A stretch of 64,000 bases of DNA from assembly GCA_046297935.1 (NCBI GenBank), contig JBKBHA010000001.1, positions 372,001 to 436,000 on the forward strand, written 5' to 3'. This stretch comes from CAYMZZ01 sp046297935 (GTDB taxonomy: Bacteria > Bacteroidota > Bacteroidia > Chitinophagales > Chitinophagaceae). Of this stretch, positions 24,642 to 32,295 are shown piece after piece. Position numbers and translations under genes: made by a program. Numbering within the stretch: position 1 is the stretch's first letter; each line of letters begins with the position of its first letter. The notes under the pieces are model-generated. The model was given only the letters and a program-made list of their open reading frames with translations, was not told where the DNA came from and did no database searches.

Positions 24642-25799
24642 ATGAAAGTAATTCGCTTTTTCCTGCTTCTCATATACTGCTGTGTTGCCGTATGCAATCA
24701 CTCCTATGCGCAACAGTTCCGCTTTGCATCTGGTGCGGTGCGCGATTCCATCAGGGCCAGCCTGATCAGTAAAGTGGACGCGTGCATGGGCAAACCGGTG
24801 GGTGGAGAAACGCAGAGCGACTGGCTGGGTGCCTGTTGGGCGATGGAGCTAATGTTGTATAAGCCATCCGTGCTCGAACAAAGAATTCCAGGCATTCTCG
24901 ACAGCCTGTACCAGCAACCCCTGGCCATGCAACAAGCGTTTTTGGAAATGATACTTACCTTGTTTCCCGGTGACTTCACTGACAAATTGCAGGATCGTTG
25001 GAGAAAACTGGGCAGCAATAAGGTAAAGGCAATGGCGCTGGAACAATTGGCTATGGCAGGGAGTTTTCCCGAATTGCAAATGGATCCTCAGTTCGTGCAA
25101 TCGGCGTATGCGGAGTTATATCAGCAAAGATGGATGAATCCGACTATTCTTTGTCCGCAAAAAGAGGATATTCTAAGTAAAAATTTTTTGCCCGAGCAAA
25201 CGGTTCTCGTCAGTTTTCAATACCGAAACCGCGACAGGCCAGGCTGCCTGATGATTCGTACTGCCGATCACCAGTGGTTGAAAAATCCCGAAGGCCAAAA
25301 CTATTGCTTTACACAGCTCGCCAGATCAATTACGAACATGCCATGGTATTTAACAAACGGCAATACACCCCAGGGCCTTTACAAGCTGGCGGGGGTAGAT
25401 GTTTCAAACAACAACTGGATCGGGCCTACGCCTAACATGCAAATGGTTATGCCGTTCGAACCAGGCTTGCAGCCATTCTTTTTGGATACGGTGGAAGCAT
25501 ATCGGCAATACCGGAATTTACTGGGTTCCTTAGCTAAATTTCCTTCACTGTTTCAATCCTACCACGCTGGCAGGATCGGCCGTACTGAGATTATTGCGCA
25601 CGTCACCACCATTCCCGAATGGTACTATACCGATCAGCCCTATTATCCGTGTACTCCATCACTTGGCTGTCTGTGCAGTCCCGAGATATGGAGTGAGTCC
25701 GGCACAGTGTTGCGGAGTGTGCAGCAGCAGTGGATGGATATTGTTGTCAACCTGCAGCCAGCAGCTTTTTATCTGTTGGTTGTAGAGTGGAAAGAGTAG
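24642..25799 (+). CDS. Exported L,D-transpeptidase (YkuD)-like protein
   Basis: A 385-residue protein with a signal peptide (ending SYAQQ). Residues ~25-170 are helical and unfamiliar. The second half has YkuD-like features: TVLVSFQYRNRDRPG, then NTPQGLYKLAGVD (compare TPxG in L,D-transpeptidases), IIAHVTTIPEWYYTD in the place of the usual HGT block, and TPSLGCLCSPEIW in the place of SxGCIR. The cysteine and preceding serine of the catalytic motif are thus kept and a nearby histidine is available. Such enzymes cut or form L,D-peptide bonds or anchor proteins to peptidoglycan. It is the last gene of the glycan run, 22 bases after GHL10, and strengthens a peptidoglycan link. The match is remote and needs a profile search. 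Confidence 0.55.
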   Translation: MKVIRFFLLLIYCCVAVCNHSYAQQFRFASGAVRDSIRASLISKVDACMGKPVGGETQSDWLGACWAMELMLYKPSVLEQRIPGILDSLYQQPLAMQQAFLEMILTLFPGDFTDKLQDRWRKLGSNKVKAMALEQLAMAGSFPELQMDPQFVQSAYAELYQQRWMNPTILCPQKEDILSKNFLPEQTVLVSFQYRNRDRPGCLMIRTADHQWLKNPEGQNYCFTQLARSITNMPWYLTNGNTPQGLYKLAGVDVSNNNWIGPTPNMQMVMPFEPGLQPFFLDTVEAYRQYRNLLGSLAKFPSLFQSYHAGRIGRTEIIAHVTTIPEWYYTDQPYYPCTPSLGCLCSPEIWSESGTVLRSVQQQWMDIVVNLQPAAFYLLVVEWKE

Positions 25800-25821
25800 G
25801 TATTGCGTAAAAAATCGACGT

Positions 25822-25854
25822 CCAAATATTTTCAACAATGTTGCAAATATTTGG
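25822..25854. promoter_or_regulatory. 33-bp bipartite palindromic operator
   Basis: CCAAATATTT (25822-25831) and AAATATTTGG (25845-25854) are perfect inverted arms. Between them CAACA (25833-25837) pairs with TGTTG (25839-25843) around one central base. The only mismatch in the 16-bp arms is 25832/25844. It can also be read as two copies of a CAAATATTTG-like dyad whose centres are 21 bp (two helical turns) apart. It covers the -33 region of the promoter of the TonB/ABC operon, the normal place for a repressor such as a Fur-family metalloregulator. The regulator's identity is inference. Confidence 0.6.
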
Positions 25855-25872
25855 AACAATTCCCTACTTTCG
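25841..25872 (+). promoter_or_regulatory. Promoter of the metal-uptake operon, apparently leaderless
   Basis: TACTTTCG (25865-25872) resembles the Bacteroidota -7 element TAnnTTTG, with one change. A TTG at 25841-25843 lies 21 bases upstream. The GTG at 25877 follows the -7 element by four bases, so transcription should begin at or next to the start codon. Confidence 0.45.
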
Positions 25873-25876
25873 CGAC

Positions 25877-26200
25877 GTGAACAGCAAAAAAACCATACAA
25901 CAACAACTGCTTGCAGTCTGTTTGCTGACAGTTTTTTTGTTCATTACAATGATCAAGTTGGTTCATAGCCACGAATCTTTGAGCTTTAGCAAATTTTCTT
26001 CGTATTTAGAACAGGGGGAGAAAAGCACCGATTGCTCTATTTGTGATTTTCACCTTGCAAAAGACGCCGAAATACCAAACCTCGGCTTTGTTCCTGAAAA
26101 GACGGAAATAAGCAACGATTCTCCGGTTTTTTATCAGAACAGAAAAACATCCTCTATTGGCCTGAACTATAGCGATCGGGGCCCACCCTCACGCGCATAG
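25877..26200 (+). CDS. Small exported or membrane-anchored CxxC protein
   Basis: The GTG at 25877 is chosen because the ATG at 25838 would lie inside the operator and upstream of the promoter. It gives 107 residues (VNSKKTIQQQ...) with one hydrophobic segment (about 9-27, LLAVCLLTVFLFITMIKLV). A HSHE motif follows and then CSICDFHLAKDAE. Histidines close to a CxxC on the outer side of the membrane suggest a metal- or haem-binding role, but I do not recognise a named family. Similar short H...CxxC proteins occur ahead of TonB receptor genes in Bacteroidota. As the first gene under a strong palindromic operator it is likely to be induced together with the uptake genes that follow. Confidence 0.55.
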   Translation: MNSKKTIQQQLLAVCLLTVFLFITMIKLVHSHESLSFSKFSSYLEQGEKSTDCSICDFHLAKDAEIPNLGFVPEKTEISNDSPVFYQNRKTSSIGLNYSDRGPPSRA

Positions 26201-26272
26201 TTTTGCTGGTTCCTTTCTTCAACGGGCAGTGTCATGTCGTGCCCGATATTTCTCTTTAAATCATACACACAT

Positions 26273-26968
26273 ATGTTACAGGCAAAAGGCCTCACAAAAG
26301 TCTATGAGGGGCATACCGCTCTGAATAGTCTCGATCTCACTGTGGAACGTGGTGAGATATTCTGTCTGCTTGGCCAGAACGGTGCCGGCAAAACCACTAC
26401 GATCAACCTGTTTCTCGGTTTCACTGATGCTACTTCCGGTGAGGCCTACATTAATAATCTGCAAATCAGGCCCGGCAATGACGCCGCCCGAAAGCATACA
26501 GCCTATATACCAGAAGTGGTGATGCTATACGGTAATTTGTCTGGCCTTGAGAACCTTGATTTCTTCAGCAGACTTGCGGGGTTTAAATACAGCCAGGATT
26601 TGCTGGAGGGCTTTTTAACGAACGCTGGCTTGCAGCGAGAGGCGCATAGAAAGCGGATTGGAACTTACTCCAAAGGAATGCGTCAAAAAGTGGGAATTGC
26701 CATTGCGCTGGCCAAGAATGCTGATGTGATTTTCATGGATGAGCCAACGTCCGGACTTGATCCTAAAGCCACCGCCGAATTCACTGGTATATGTAAAAAT
26801 CTGTCGCAGCAGGGTAAGACCATTTTTATGGCGACTCACGACATATTCAATGCGGTGAACCTGGGTACCCGTATAGGCATCATGAAGCAGGGCGAATTGG
26901 TGCATATGCTCCACACACGCGACATCACAGCAAACGAGTTGCAAAATCTTTACCTCGAAACCATTTAG
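26273..26968 (+). CDS. ABC transporter ATP-binding protein
   Basis: The ATG at 26273 gives 231 residues and the normal family start (MLQAKGLTKVYEGHTALNSL); the ATG at 26234 adds 13 unrelated residues. The sequence has Walker A GQNGAGKTT, the Q-loop region, the signature TYSKGMRQKVGIA, Walker B ADVIFMDEPTSGLD and the H-loop MATHD. This is the CcmA/NatA-like class that drives ABC-2 permeases. The two ABC-2 permeases at 29490 and 30939 are its evident partners, although the TonB receptor gene lies between them. Spacing of 13 bases to the receptor supports one operon. Confidence 0.92.
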   Translation: MLQAKGLTKVYEGHTALNSLDLTVERGEIFCLLGQNGAGKTTTINLFLGFTDATSGEAYINNLQIRPGNDAARKHTAYIPEVVMLYGNLSGLENLDFFSRLAGFKYSQDLLEGFLTNAGLQREAHRKRIGTYSKGMRQKVGIAIALAKNADVIFMDEPTSGLDPKATAEFTGICKNLSQQGKTIFMATHDIFNAVNLGTRIGIMKQGELVHMLHTRDITANELQNLYLETI

Positions 26969-26981
26969 AAAATAATCTTCG

Positions 26982-29480
26982 ATGAGAAATAAATTGTTAC
27001 TGTTGATTCTGGTATGTCTGTTCTCAACGGCCTGTTTTTCTCAAGTGTCAGTTACTGGCAGAATCCAGAACGAAAATAATGAGCCACTGGCTGGGGTCAC
27101 TGTTGAGCTTAAATCGAAGACGTTTCAGGCGTCTGTGGCCTCGAATGAGAGGGGCGAGTTCACTTTCAATAGAGTTCCTAAAGGCAGTTATGCGCTGACG
27201 GCGGGCCATGTTGGCTACGAACTTTTTTCTGAATTTATTGCTGTTGGTGAAAAAGGAAAAGAAATTCGTATTCAACTAGTGCAAAAAGCTGGTGAACTCC
27301 AAAATGTTGAGATCATTGGGCGAACAGTTCGGCGCTATAGCAGCGACTATTCGTTTAGTGCAACGCGGGTTGCTACTCGCAACAGGGATATTCCCCAGGC
27401 TATCACTTCTATTACAAAAGAGCTTATCACAGACAGACAGGCGTTTCATTTGGCTGATGCTGTAAAGATCGCGAGCGGTGTGACACCTTCCAGCTACTAC
27501 AATCAATATGCGATTCGTGGAATCAGTCAAAATGAGGAAGGTCAAATCGTCAACGGAATGAGGACCAGGCAATATTATTTTTTACAACCGCTTACCAGCA
27601 ATATCGAAAGGATTGAAGTAATCAAGGGCCCGGCCAGTGCCACTTTCGCTTCCGTTGATCCGGGCGGCAGTATCAATCTCGTAACCAAAAAGCCGTTGGC
27701 CGTGAACAGAAGGGAGGTTAGCTTCAGTGCGGGATCTTTCAGCACGCTACGCGGTACGCTGGATTTCACCGGTCCGCTAAATGAGGAAAAGACTCTTTTA
27801 TACCGGATCAACGGCGCTTACCAGGAAGCAGGAAGCTATCGCGATCTGGTAGGAAACAAGTCCTTCCTCATCTCGCCCTCCTTTTCCTATCTGCCAACAG
27901 CTAAAACAGCTATCAATGTAGAGATGATCCATAGCAATATGAATGGTAATCTGGACCGGGGCCAGCCGATATTCGGCGCCGTAGCCGGTGTGACCGATCT
28001 CAACAGTACACCCATCAGTTTGAATTTAGGTGCTGCCAACGATTTTTTCCTGTCAAAGGAATTTATTGCAATGGGCAATCTTTCGCACAAGTTCACGGAG
28101 AAGATCAGTTTTAATGCTTCTTACATGAAACAGACCTGGAAAGAAGATTTGCAGGAACACCGCACCACTAATGCGTTTGCTGTAGATACAAGTGCTGCAC
28201 AGGTAACTTCACTGGCTGCTATGCAGTTTGTTCAACGGAAGCAGTACTGGAATATCGACAACGTTAACGCTTATTTTACGTTCGATTTCAATATTGGGGC
28301 TGTTAAGAGCAAGTTGCTGGCAGGATATGACCTGAACCGGTGGGAAAAGAGGAAAGGCGGTGGGCAAAATGCTGCCCGTGGATTTTTGCTGAAAGATGGA
28401 AGCGTTGCAAACAGTTTTGTTGCAGCTAATTTGTCTAACTACCGGCTTACCACCATTAACGGCGTAACCATGCCCATGCCCAATGTGCCGCACTTTAATT
28501 TATTCAGTCCTTCGTATACAATTCGCAATGCGAGCGACTATATCATGAATGTGCGTACCGCGCTGCCAGCCGCACTTACCAGCAATCATGCCGTCTATAT
28601 TCAGGAGCAAATGCAATGGAACAGGCTTACGTTGTTGCTGAGTTTGCGGCGGGAGTGGTTTAAGGATATTACCAACTACGAATCACCTGGCGAGCTTTCA
28701 TTTACCAATACTGCCTTGCTACCCAGAATCGGACTAACCTATGCAATTACCGGCAATATCAATGTGTATGGTACCTATCTCGAGGGGTTTCAACCTCAGT
28801 CCAATACGGTTACGCTGATGCCAAACACGGGTTCATTCTTCGGAACAGCAAAATCAGCTGCAGTTTTTGCTCCTCTTGAAAGTGATTTAAAGGAGATAGG
28901 AATCAAGGCAGATTTCTTTAAGGCCAGCCTCCAGGCAAATGCGGCTGTTTACGAAATCAATCAGAAGAATATTCTGATGAATGCAAACATTCCGGCATTT
29001 CCAGACTCTTTAGTTACCCGTGGAGCCGATCGAAGTCGGGGTTTTGAAATAGACATCGCTGGCTTCATTCTCCCTAATTGGCAGGTGAACGCTTCTTACA
29101 GCTACATTGATTCGCGAATCATAGAAGATAGCAAGCCGGAATTGGTTGGTGCCCGCAAGGAGAACACTGCTTTTCATAGCGCGAATCTTTGGACGCGTTA
29201 CAACTTTAGCTCAACATCGCCACTAAAAGACATTGGAGTAGGTGTCGGAATTCAATATAGTGGAAACAAAGTTCCCTGGTTCAATCGGTCATTTACAGTG
29301 CCTGCTTACACCCTGATGGATGCGGCCATCTATTATACACCAGGTAAAAGTAACATGCAACTGTCACTAAATATCAATAATCTGCTGGATCAGACGTATT
29401 GGATCGGGGCTCAGAATTACCTGCGACTCTTTCCTGGAGCGCCGCGCAATTTTATTCTGACAGCTACATATAAATTTTAA
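26982..29480 (+). CDS. TonB-dependent siderophore-type receptor
   Basis: An 832-residue outer-membrane receptor with signal peptide (ending ACFSQ). A carboxypeptidase-regulatory-like domain (about 22-105) precedes a plug with siderophore-receptor marks: RDIPQAITSITKELI, then YAIRGISQ and IERIEVIKGPASATFASVDPGGSINLVTKKPL. A 22-strand barrel ends in TATYKF. The plug matches the FhuE/FpvA-like class rather than SusC. Substrates of this class are ferric siderophores or related metal chelates. No SusD is present. The gene lies between an ABC ATPase and two ABC-2 permeases under a palindromic operator, so metal-dependent expression is expected. The actual metal and chelator cannot be read off the sequence. 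Confidence 0.9.
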   Translation: MRNKLLLLILVCLFSTACFSQVSVTGRIQNENNEPLAGVTVELKSKTFQASVASNERGEFTFNRVPKGSYALTAGHVGYELFSEFIAVGEKGKEIRIQLVQKAGELQNVEIIGRTVRRYSSDYSFSATRVATRNRDIPQAITSITKELITDRQAFHLADAVKIASGVTPSSYYNQYAIRGISQNEEGQIVNGMRTRQYYFLQPLTSNIERIEVIKGPASATFASVDPGGSINLVTKKPLAVNRREVSFSAGSFSTLRGTLDFTGPLNEEKTLLYRINGAYQEAGSYRDLVGNKSFLISPSFSYLPTAKTAINVEMIHSNMNGNLDRGQPIFGAVAGVTDLNSTPISLNLGAANDFFLSKEFIAMGNLSHKFTEKISFNASYMKQTWKEDLQEHRTTNAFAVDTSAAQVTSLAAMQFVQRKQYWNIDNVNAYFTFDFNIGAVKSKLLAGYDLNRWEKRKGGGQNAARGFLLKDGSVANSFVAANLSNYRLTTINGVTMPMPNVPHFNLFSPSYTIRNASDYIMNVRTALPAALTSNHAVYIQEQMQWNRLTLLLSLRREWFKDITNYESPGELSFTNTALLPRIGLTYAITGNINVYGTYLEGFQPQSNTVTLMPNTGSFFGTAKSAAVFAPLESDLKEIGIKADFFKASLQANAAVYEINQKNILMNANIPAFPDSLVTRGADRSRGFEIDIAGFILPNWQVNASYSYIDSRIIEDSKPELVGARKENTAFHSANLWTRYNFSSTSPLKDIGVGVGIQYSGNKVPWFNRSFTVPAYTLMDAAIYYTPGKSNMQLSLNINNLLDQTYWIGAQNYLRLFPGAPRNFILTATYKF

Positions 29481-29489
29481 GGTTAAGAG

Positions 29490-30935
29490 ATGCGAAAAGG
29501 AATATTAAGCCTACTGGCAAACCAGGTAATCAGGACGGCCTTCCACAACCAGGCGGTGCGTGTGCTTCTTGTTCTGCTTTTTATTCTGATGATATATGCC
29601 ACGGTAACAGGTGTGTTGATCTATAGAGCTCAGACCGATGCCCGTGTGACTTTTCAAAAAGAAGTGAGGGAACACTGGGAAAATATGCCTGACAAACATC
29701 CGCACCGTATGGCGCATTATGGATACATAGCTTTCAGAGCCAAACATCCGTTGAGTATTTTCGACTTTGGTACAGAAAGCTATACGGGCAATGCCGTGTT
29801 CCTGGAGGCCCATAAACAAAATAGCGTCAATTTTTCGGAAGCAGGTTTCAGTACTGGTTTACTTCGTTTTGGTGAACTTCATCTGGCAACGGTGTTGCAG
29901 ATTCTGTTGCCACTGGTTCTGTTTTTTGTTGGGTTCGGCCTAATTGCTACTGACCGGGAAAATGGTACGTTGAAATTGCTGTTGAGCCAGGGAGCTTCCT
30001 GGTCCGAGATCATCGCCGGTCGGTCTCTGGGACTACTGATCATTGGTTCATGTGTACTGATTCCTGCTTTTCTGCTTCTAATTGCCGGAGTATTGCTTTC
30101 TGGTGCCGAACTATCGGCAGATGTAGGTGTACGCACTTTACTCCTACTGCTGGCATATACTATATATACAGCGGTGGTGAGTGTGGCAGCCGTGCTGGTG
30201 TCTGCGGTTAGTAGCAAGGCAAAGGAGGCATTAGTAGGGCTAATTGGTATCTGGTTACTGTTTGCAATCGTTCTCCCGCGTACAATACAGGCAACAGGCA
30301 ACTATTTGTATCCTTCCCCTTCCCGAGTAAGTTTTGAAAACGAAGTGGAAAAGGATATTCTGAAACTTGGGGACAGCCATGATCCGAATGATCCTTATTT
30401 CAAAAGGATTAAGGATTCTGTTCTGAAGGCCAACAATGCCACTTCCGTGGAACAGTTGCCATATAATTACAGCGGGTTTCAAATGCGAGAAGGCGAACGA
30501 ATGAGTTCTGAAGTTTACAATCGCCACCAGGGAAAACTACTGCAGACCTACCAACGGCAGAACTCTGTTGCAAGAGTTTTTGCTTTTCTTAATCCGTTTG
30601 TTGCAGTAAAAAATTTTTCGATGTCGCTGAGTGGTACCGATTTTCAAAGTTATGTCGGGTTTCAGGAACAGGCAGAGAATTATCGTTTTAGGCTGGCGCA
30701 GCATATGAATGAGTTGCAAATAAAGTTGATTAGCAATAAACAACTGGCACCATCTGACAAGCCGTACAGCATCAGCAGTGAACATTGGAAGGCCTTTCCC
30801 GATTTTCAATACCAGTCTCAGAATAGCGGGCAGGTATTGAAAAATGAGCTTGCTGCCCTGGCTGCACTCCTGTTTTGGAGTGTCCTGCTCGTCGCATTGA
30901 TTGCCATTTTTTCTAAAAAACTTAAAGCTGTATAG
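29490..30935 (+). CDS. ABC-2 type permease, DUF3526-like (first)
   Basis: A 481-residue inner-membrane protein with one N-terminal helix (about 24-46), a large periplasmic loop, four to five central helices and a final helix near the C-terminus. The loop contains PHRMAHYGYIAFRAKHPLSI and FLEAHKQNSVNFSEAG, both familiar from DUF3526 permeases. The coupling region ATDRENGTLKLLLSQGAS is the classic ABC-2 motif. It should form the membrane channel with the second permease and be powered by the upstream ATPase. It lies 9 bases after the TonB receptor and 3 bases before the next permease. Direction of transport is unknown; ABC-2 systems usually export. Confidence 0.82.
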   Translation: MRKGILSLLANQVIRTAFHNQAVRVLLVLLFILMIYATVTGVLIYRAQTDARVTFQKEVREHWENMPDKHPHRMAHYGYIAFRAKHPLSIFDFGTESYTGNAVFLEAHKQNSVNFSEAGFSTGLLRFGELHLATVLQILLPLVLFFVGFGLIATDRENGTLKLLLSQGASWSEIIAGRSLGLLIIGSCVLIPAFLLLIAGVLLSGAELSADVGVRTLLLLLAYTIYTAVVSVAAVLVSAVSSKAKEALVGLIGIWLLFAIVLPRTIQATGNYLYPSPSRVSFENEVEKDILKLGDSHDPNDPYFKRIKDSVLKANNATSVEQLPYNYSGFQMREGERMSSEVYNRHQGKLLQTYQRQNSVARVFAFLNPFVAVKNFSMSLSGTDFQSYVGFQEQAENYRFRLAQHMNELQIKLISNKQLAPSDKPYSISSEHWKAFPDFQYQSQNSGQVLKNELAALAALLFWSVLLVALIAIFSKKLKAV

Positions 30936-30938
30936 TTC

Positions 30939-32291
30939 ATGTTTTTCCTGTTACTTAAAAATTTTATTGCGTCGCGTATTGTGATTGCCGGACTGCTTAT
31001 TGTTTTTTTGGCAGGTTTGATAGGTATATACAACGGCAGGCGGCACCTTGACCGATTGGAAGAAAATGTTGAACAAACTGCGCGTTCTCAGAAAGAACAC
31101 ATACAGCGAAATGTGGAGTACTTTAACAAGGACATGGGGCTTTTGCTATACTATCTTCGATTCGCCTACGTCAACAGCCCAAACAGGCTGAACGGACTTT
31201 CCATTGGACAGCGCGACGTAAGTAATTCCATTCAATTCATCAATATTCGCAACCTCGAAGCGCAGAAATACGATACGGATTTATACAATCCGATGAATTC
31301 GCTTGCGGGCAATCTTGATTTCTCATTTGTGTTGATCTTCCTTTTTCCACTACTTATCATTGCTATTTCGTTCAACCTGCTTTCGGAAGAAAAAGAAGGG
31401 GGTACATGGCCCCTTGTGTTGGTACAGAGCCGAAAACCCGTTTCAGTCCTGTTGAGAAAATTAGTCGTCAGGGCCCTGGTGATCTGTGTACTTCTGCTGC
31501 TCTTGTTTGCAATCGCTATTCCGATCCTGGCCATTCCTCTGGATGAGGCAATCCTGGCTACTATGGTTCTATCGATACTGTATCTGTTTTTTTGGTTTGC
31601 GGCAGGCTTTTGGGTATTGTCGTGGCGAAGGTCGTCGGCCATCAATGCTGTTAGCCTTCTAACAGCGTGGGTGTTGTTGACTTTTATTCTGCCCGCTGCT
31701 ATCAATAATTATGTAACTACAGCATACCCTGTTCCGGAGGCTTTGGCTACTACTGTTGAACAACGAGAAGGTTACCACGCGAAGTGGGATTTGCCCAAGG
31801 AGCCGACAATGGAGAGTTTTTATGCCCAGTATCCACATTTGCAAAAATATCGTTTGCCGAAAGATCAGTTCAGTTGGCTTTGGTATTACGCTATGCAACA
31901 GGCGGGAGATTATGATGCAAGGGAAAAGGTTGCTGACATGAAAATGAAACTGAGGATGCGCAGCTCGGCAAGTGAGTCAATCGCACGTTTCATTCCAACG
32001 CTCCATGCGCAGTTGCGATTAAATAAATTCAGTCAGGCTGATCTGGCTAACCACCTGCATTTTCTGGATAGCACCGAGCGATTTCATGAAAAACTGCGGC
32101 TGCATTTTTATCCTAAGATTTTTGAAGAAAAAGAAGCAAAATCAGAAGACTGGAGCCAGTTTGAACCGGTTTTTTTCAATGAGCAATCAACGATCGGCTG
32201 GGCTCAGACTCTGCTTCCCCTGCTGCTGATCTCCGGATGTTTGGTATCACTATGTGTGTTGAATTTCCGGAGAGCCTTTGTTGAAAAATGA
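30939..32291 (+). CDS. ABC-2 type permease, DUF3526-like (second)
   Basis: A 450-residue membrane protein with the same layout as the preceding permease: an N-terminal helix (about 13-29), a soluble loop, central helices and a last helix near residue 425. It shares the ABC-2 coupling motif (LSEEKEGGTWPLVLVQSRKP). The two permeases are diverged paralogues and probably assemble as a heterodimer with a dimer of the ATPase. The start ATG is 3 bases after the preceding stop. The pairing of an exporter-type ABC system with a TonB receptor could mean chelator export plus uptake of the loaded form, but that is speculation. Confidence 0.8.
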   Translation: MFFLLLKNFIASRIVIAGLLIVFLAGLIGIYNGRRHLDRLEENVEQTARSQKEHIQRNVEYFNKDMGLLLYYLRFAYVNSPNRLNGLSIGQRDVSNSIQFINIRNLEAQKYDTDLYNPMNSLAGNLDFSFVLIFLFPLLIIAISFNLLSEEKEGGTWPLVLVQSRKPVSVLLRKLVVRALVICVLLLLLFAIAIPILAIPLDEAILATMVLSILYLFFWFAAGFWVLSWRRSSAINAVSLLTAWVLLTFILPAAINNYVTTAYPVPEALATTVEQREGYHAKWDLPKEPTMESFYAQYPHLQKYRLPKDQFSWLWYYAMQQAGDYDAREKVADMKMKLRMRSSASESIARFIPTLHAQLRLNKFSQADLANHLHFLDSTERFHEKLRLHFYPKIFEEKEAKSEDWSQFEPVFFNEQSTIGWAQTLLPLLLISGCLVSLCVLNFRRAFVEK

Positions 32292-32295
32292 CCTG

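Noticed and set aside
5711..25799. Classical sialic-acid utilisation locus
   Set aside because: An epimerase, SSS transporter and SGNH esterase would fit, but no sialidase or N-acetylneuraminate lyase gene is present in the window.
25838..25876. ATG at 25838 as start of the small CxxC protein
   Set aside because: It lies inside the palindromic operator and upstream of the -7 element, so it would not be transcribed from that promoter. GTG at 25877 is preferred.
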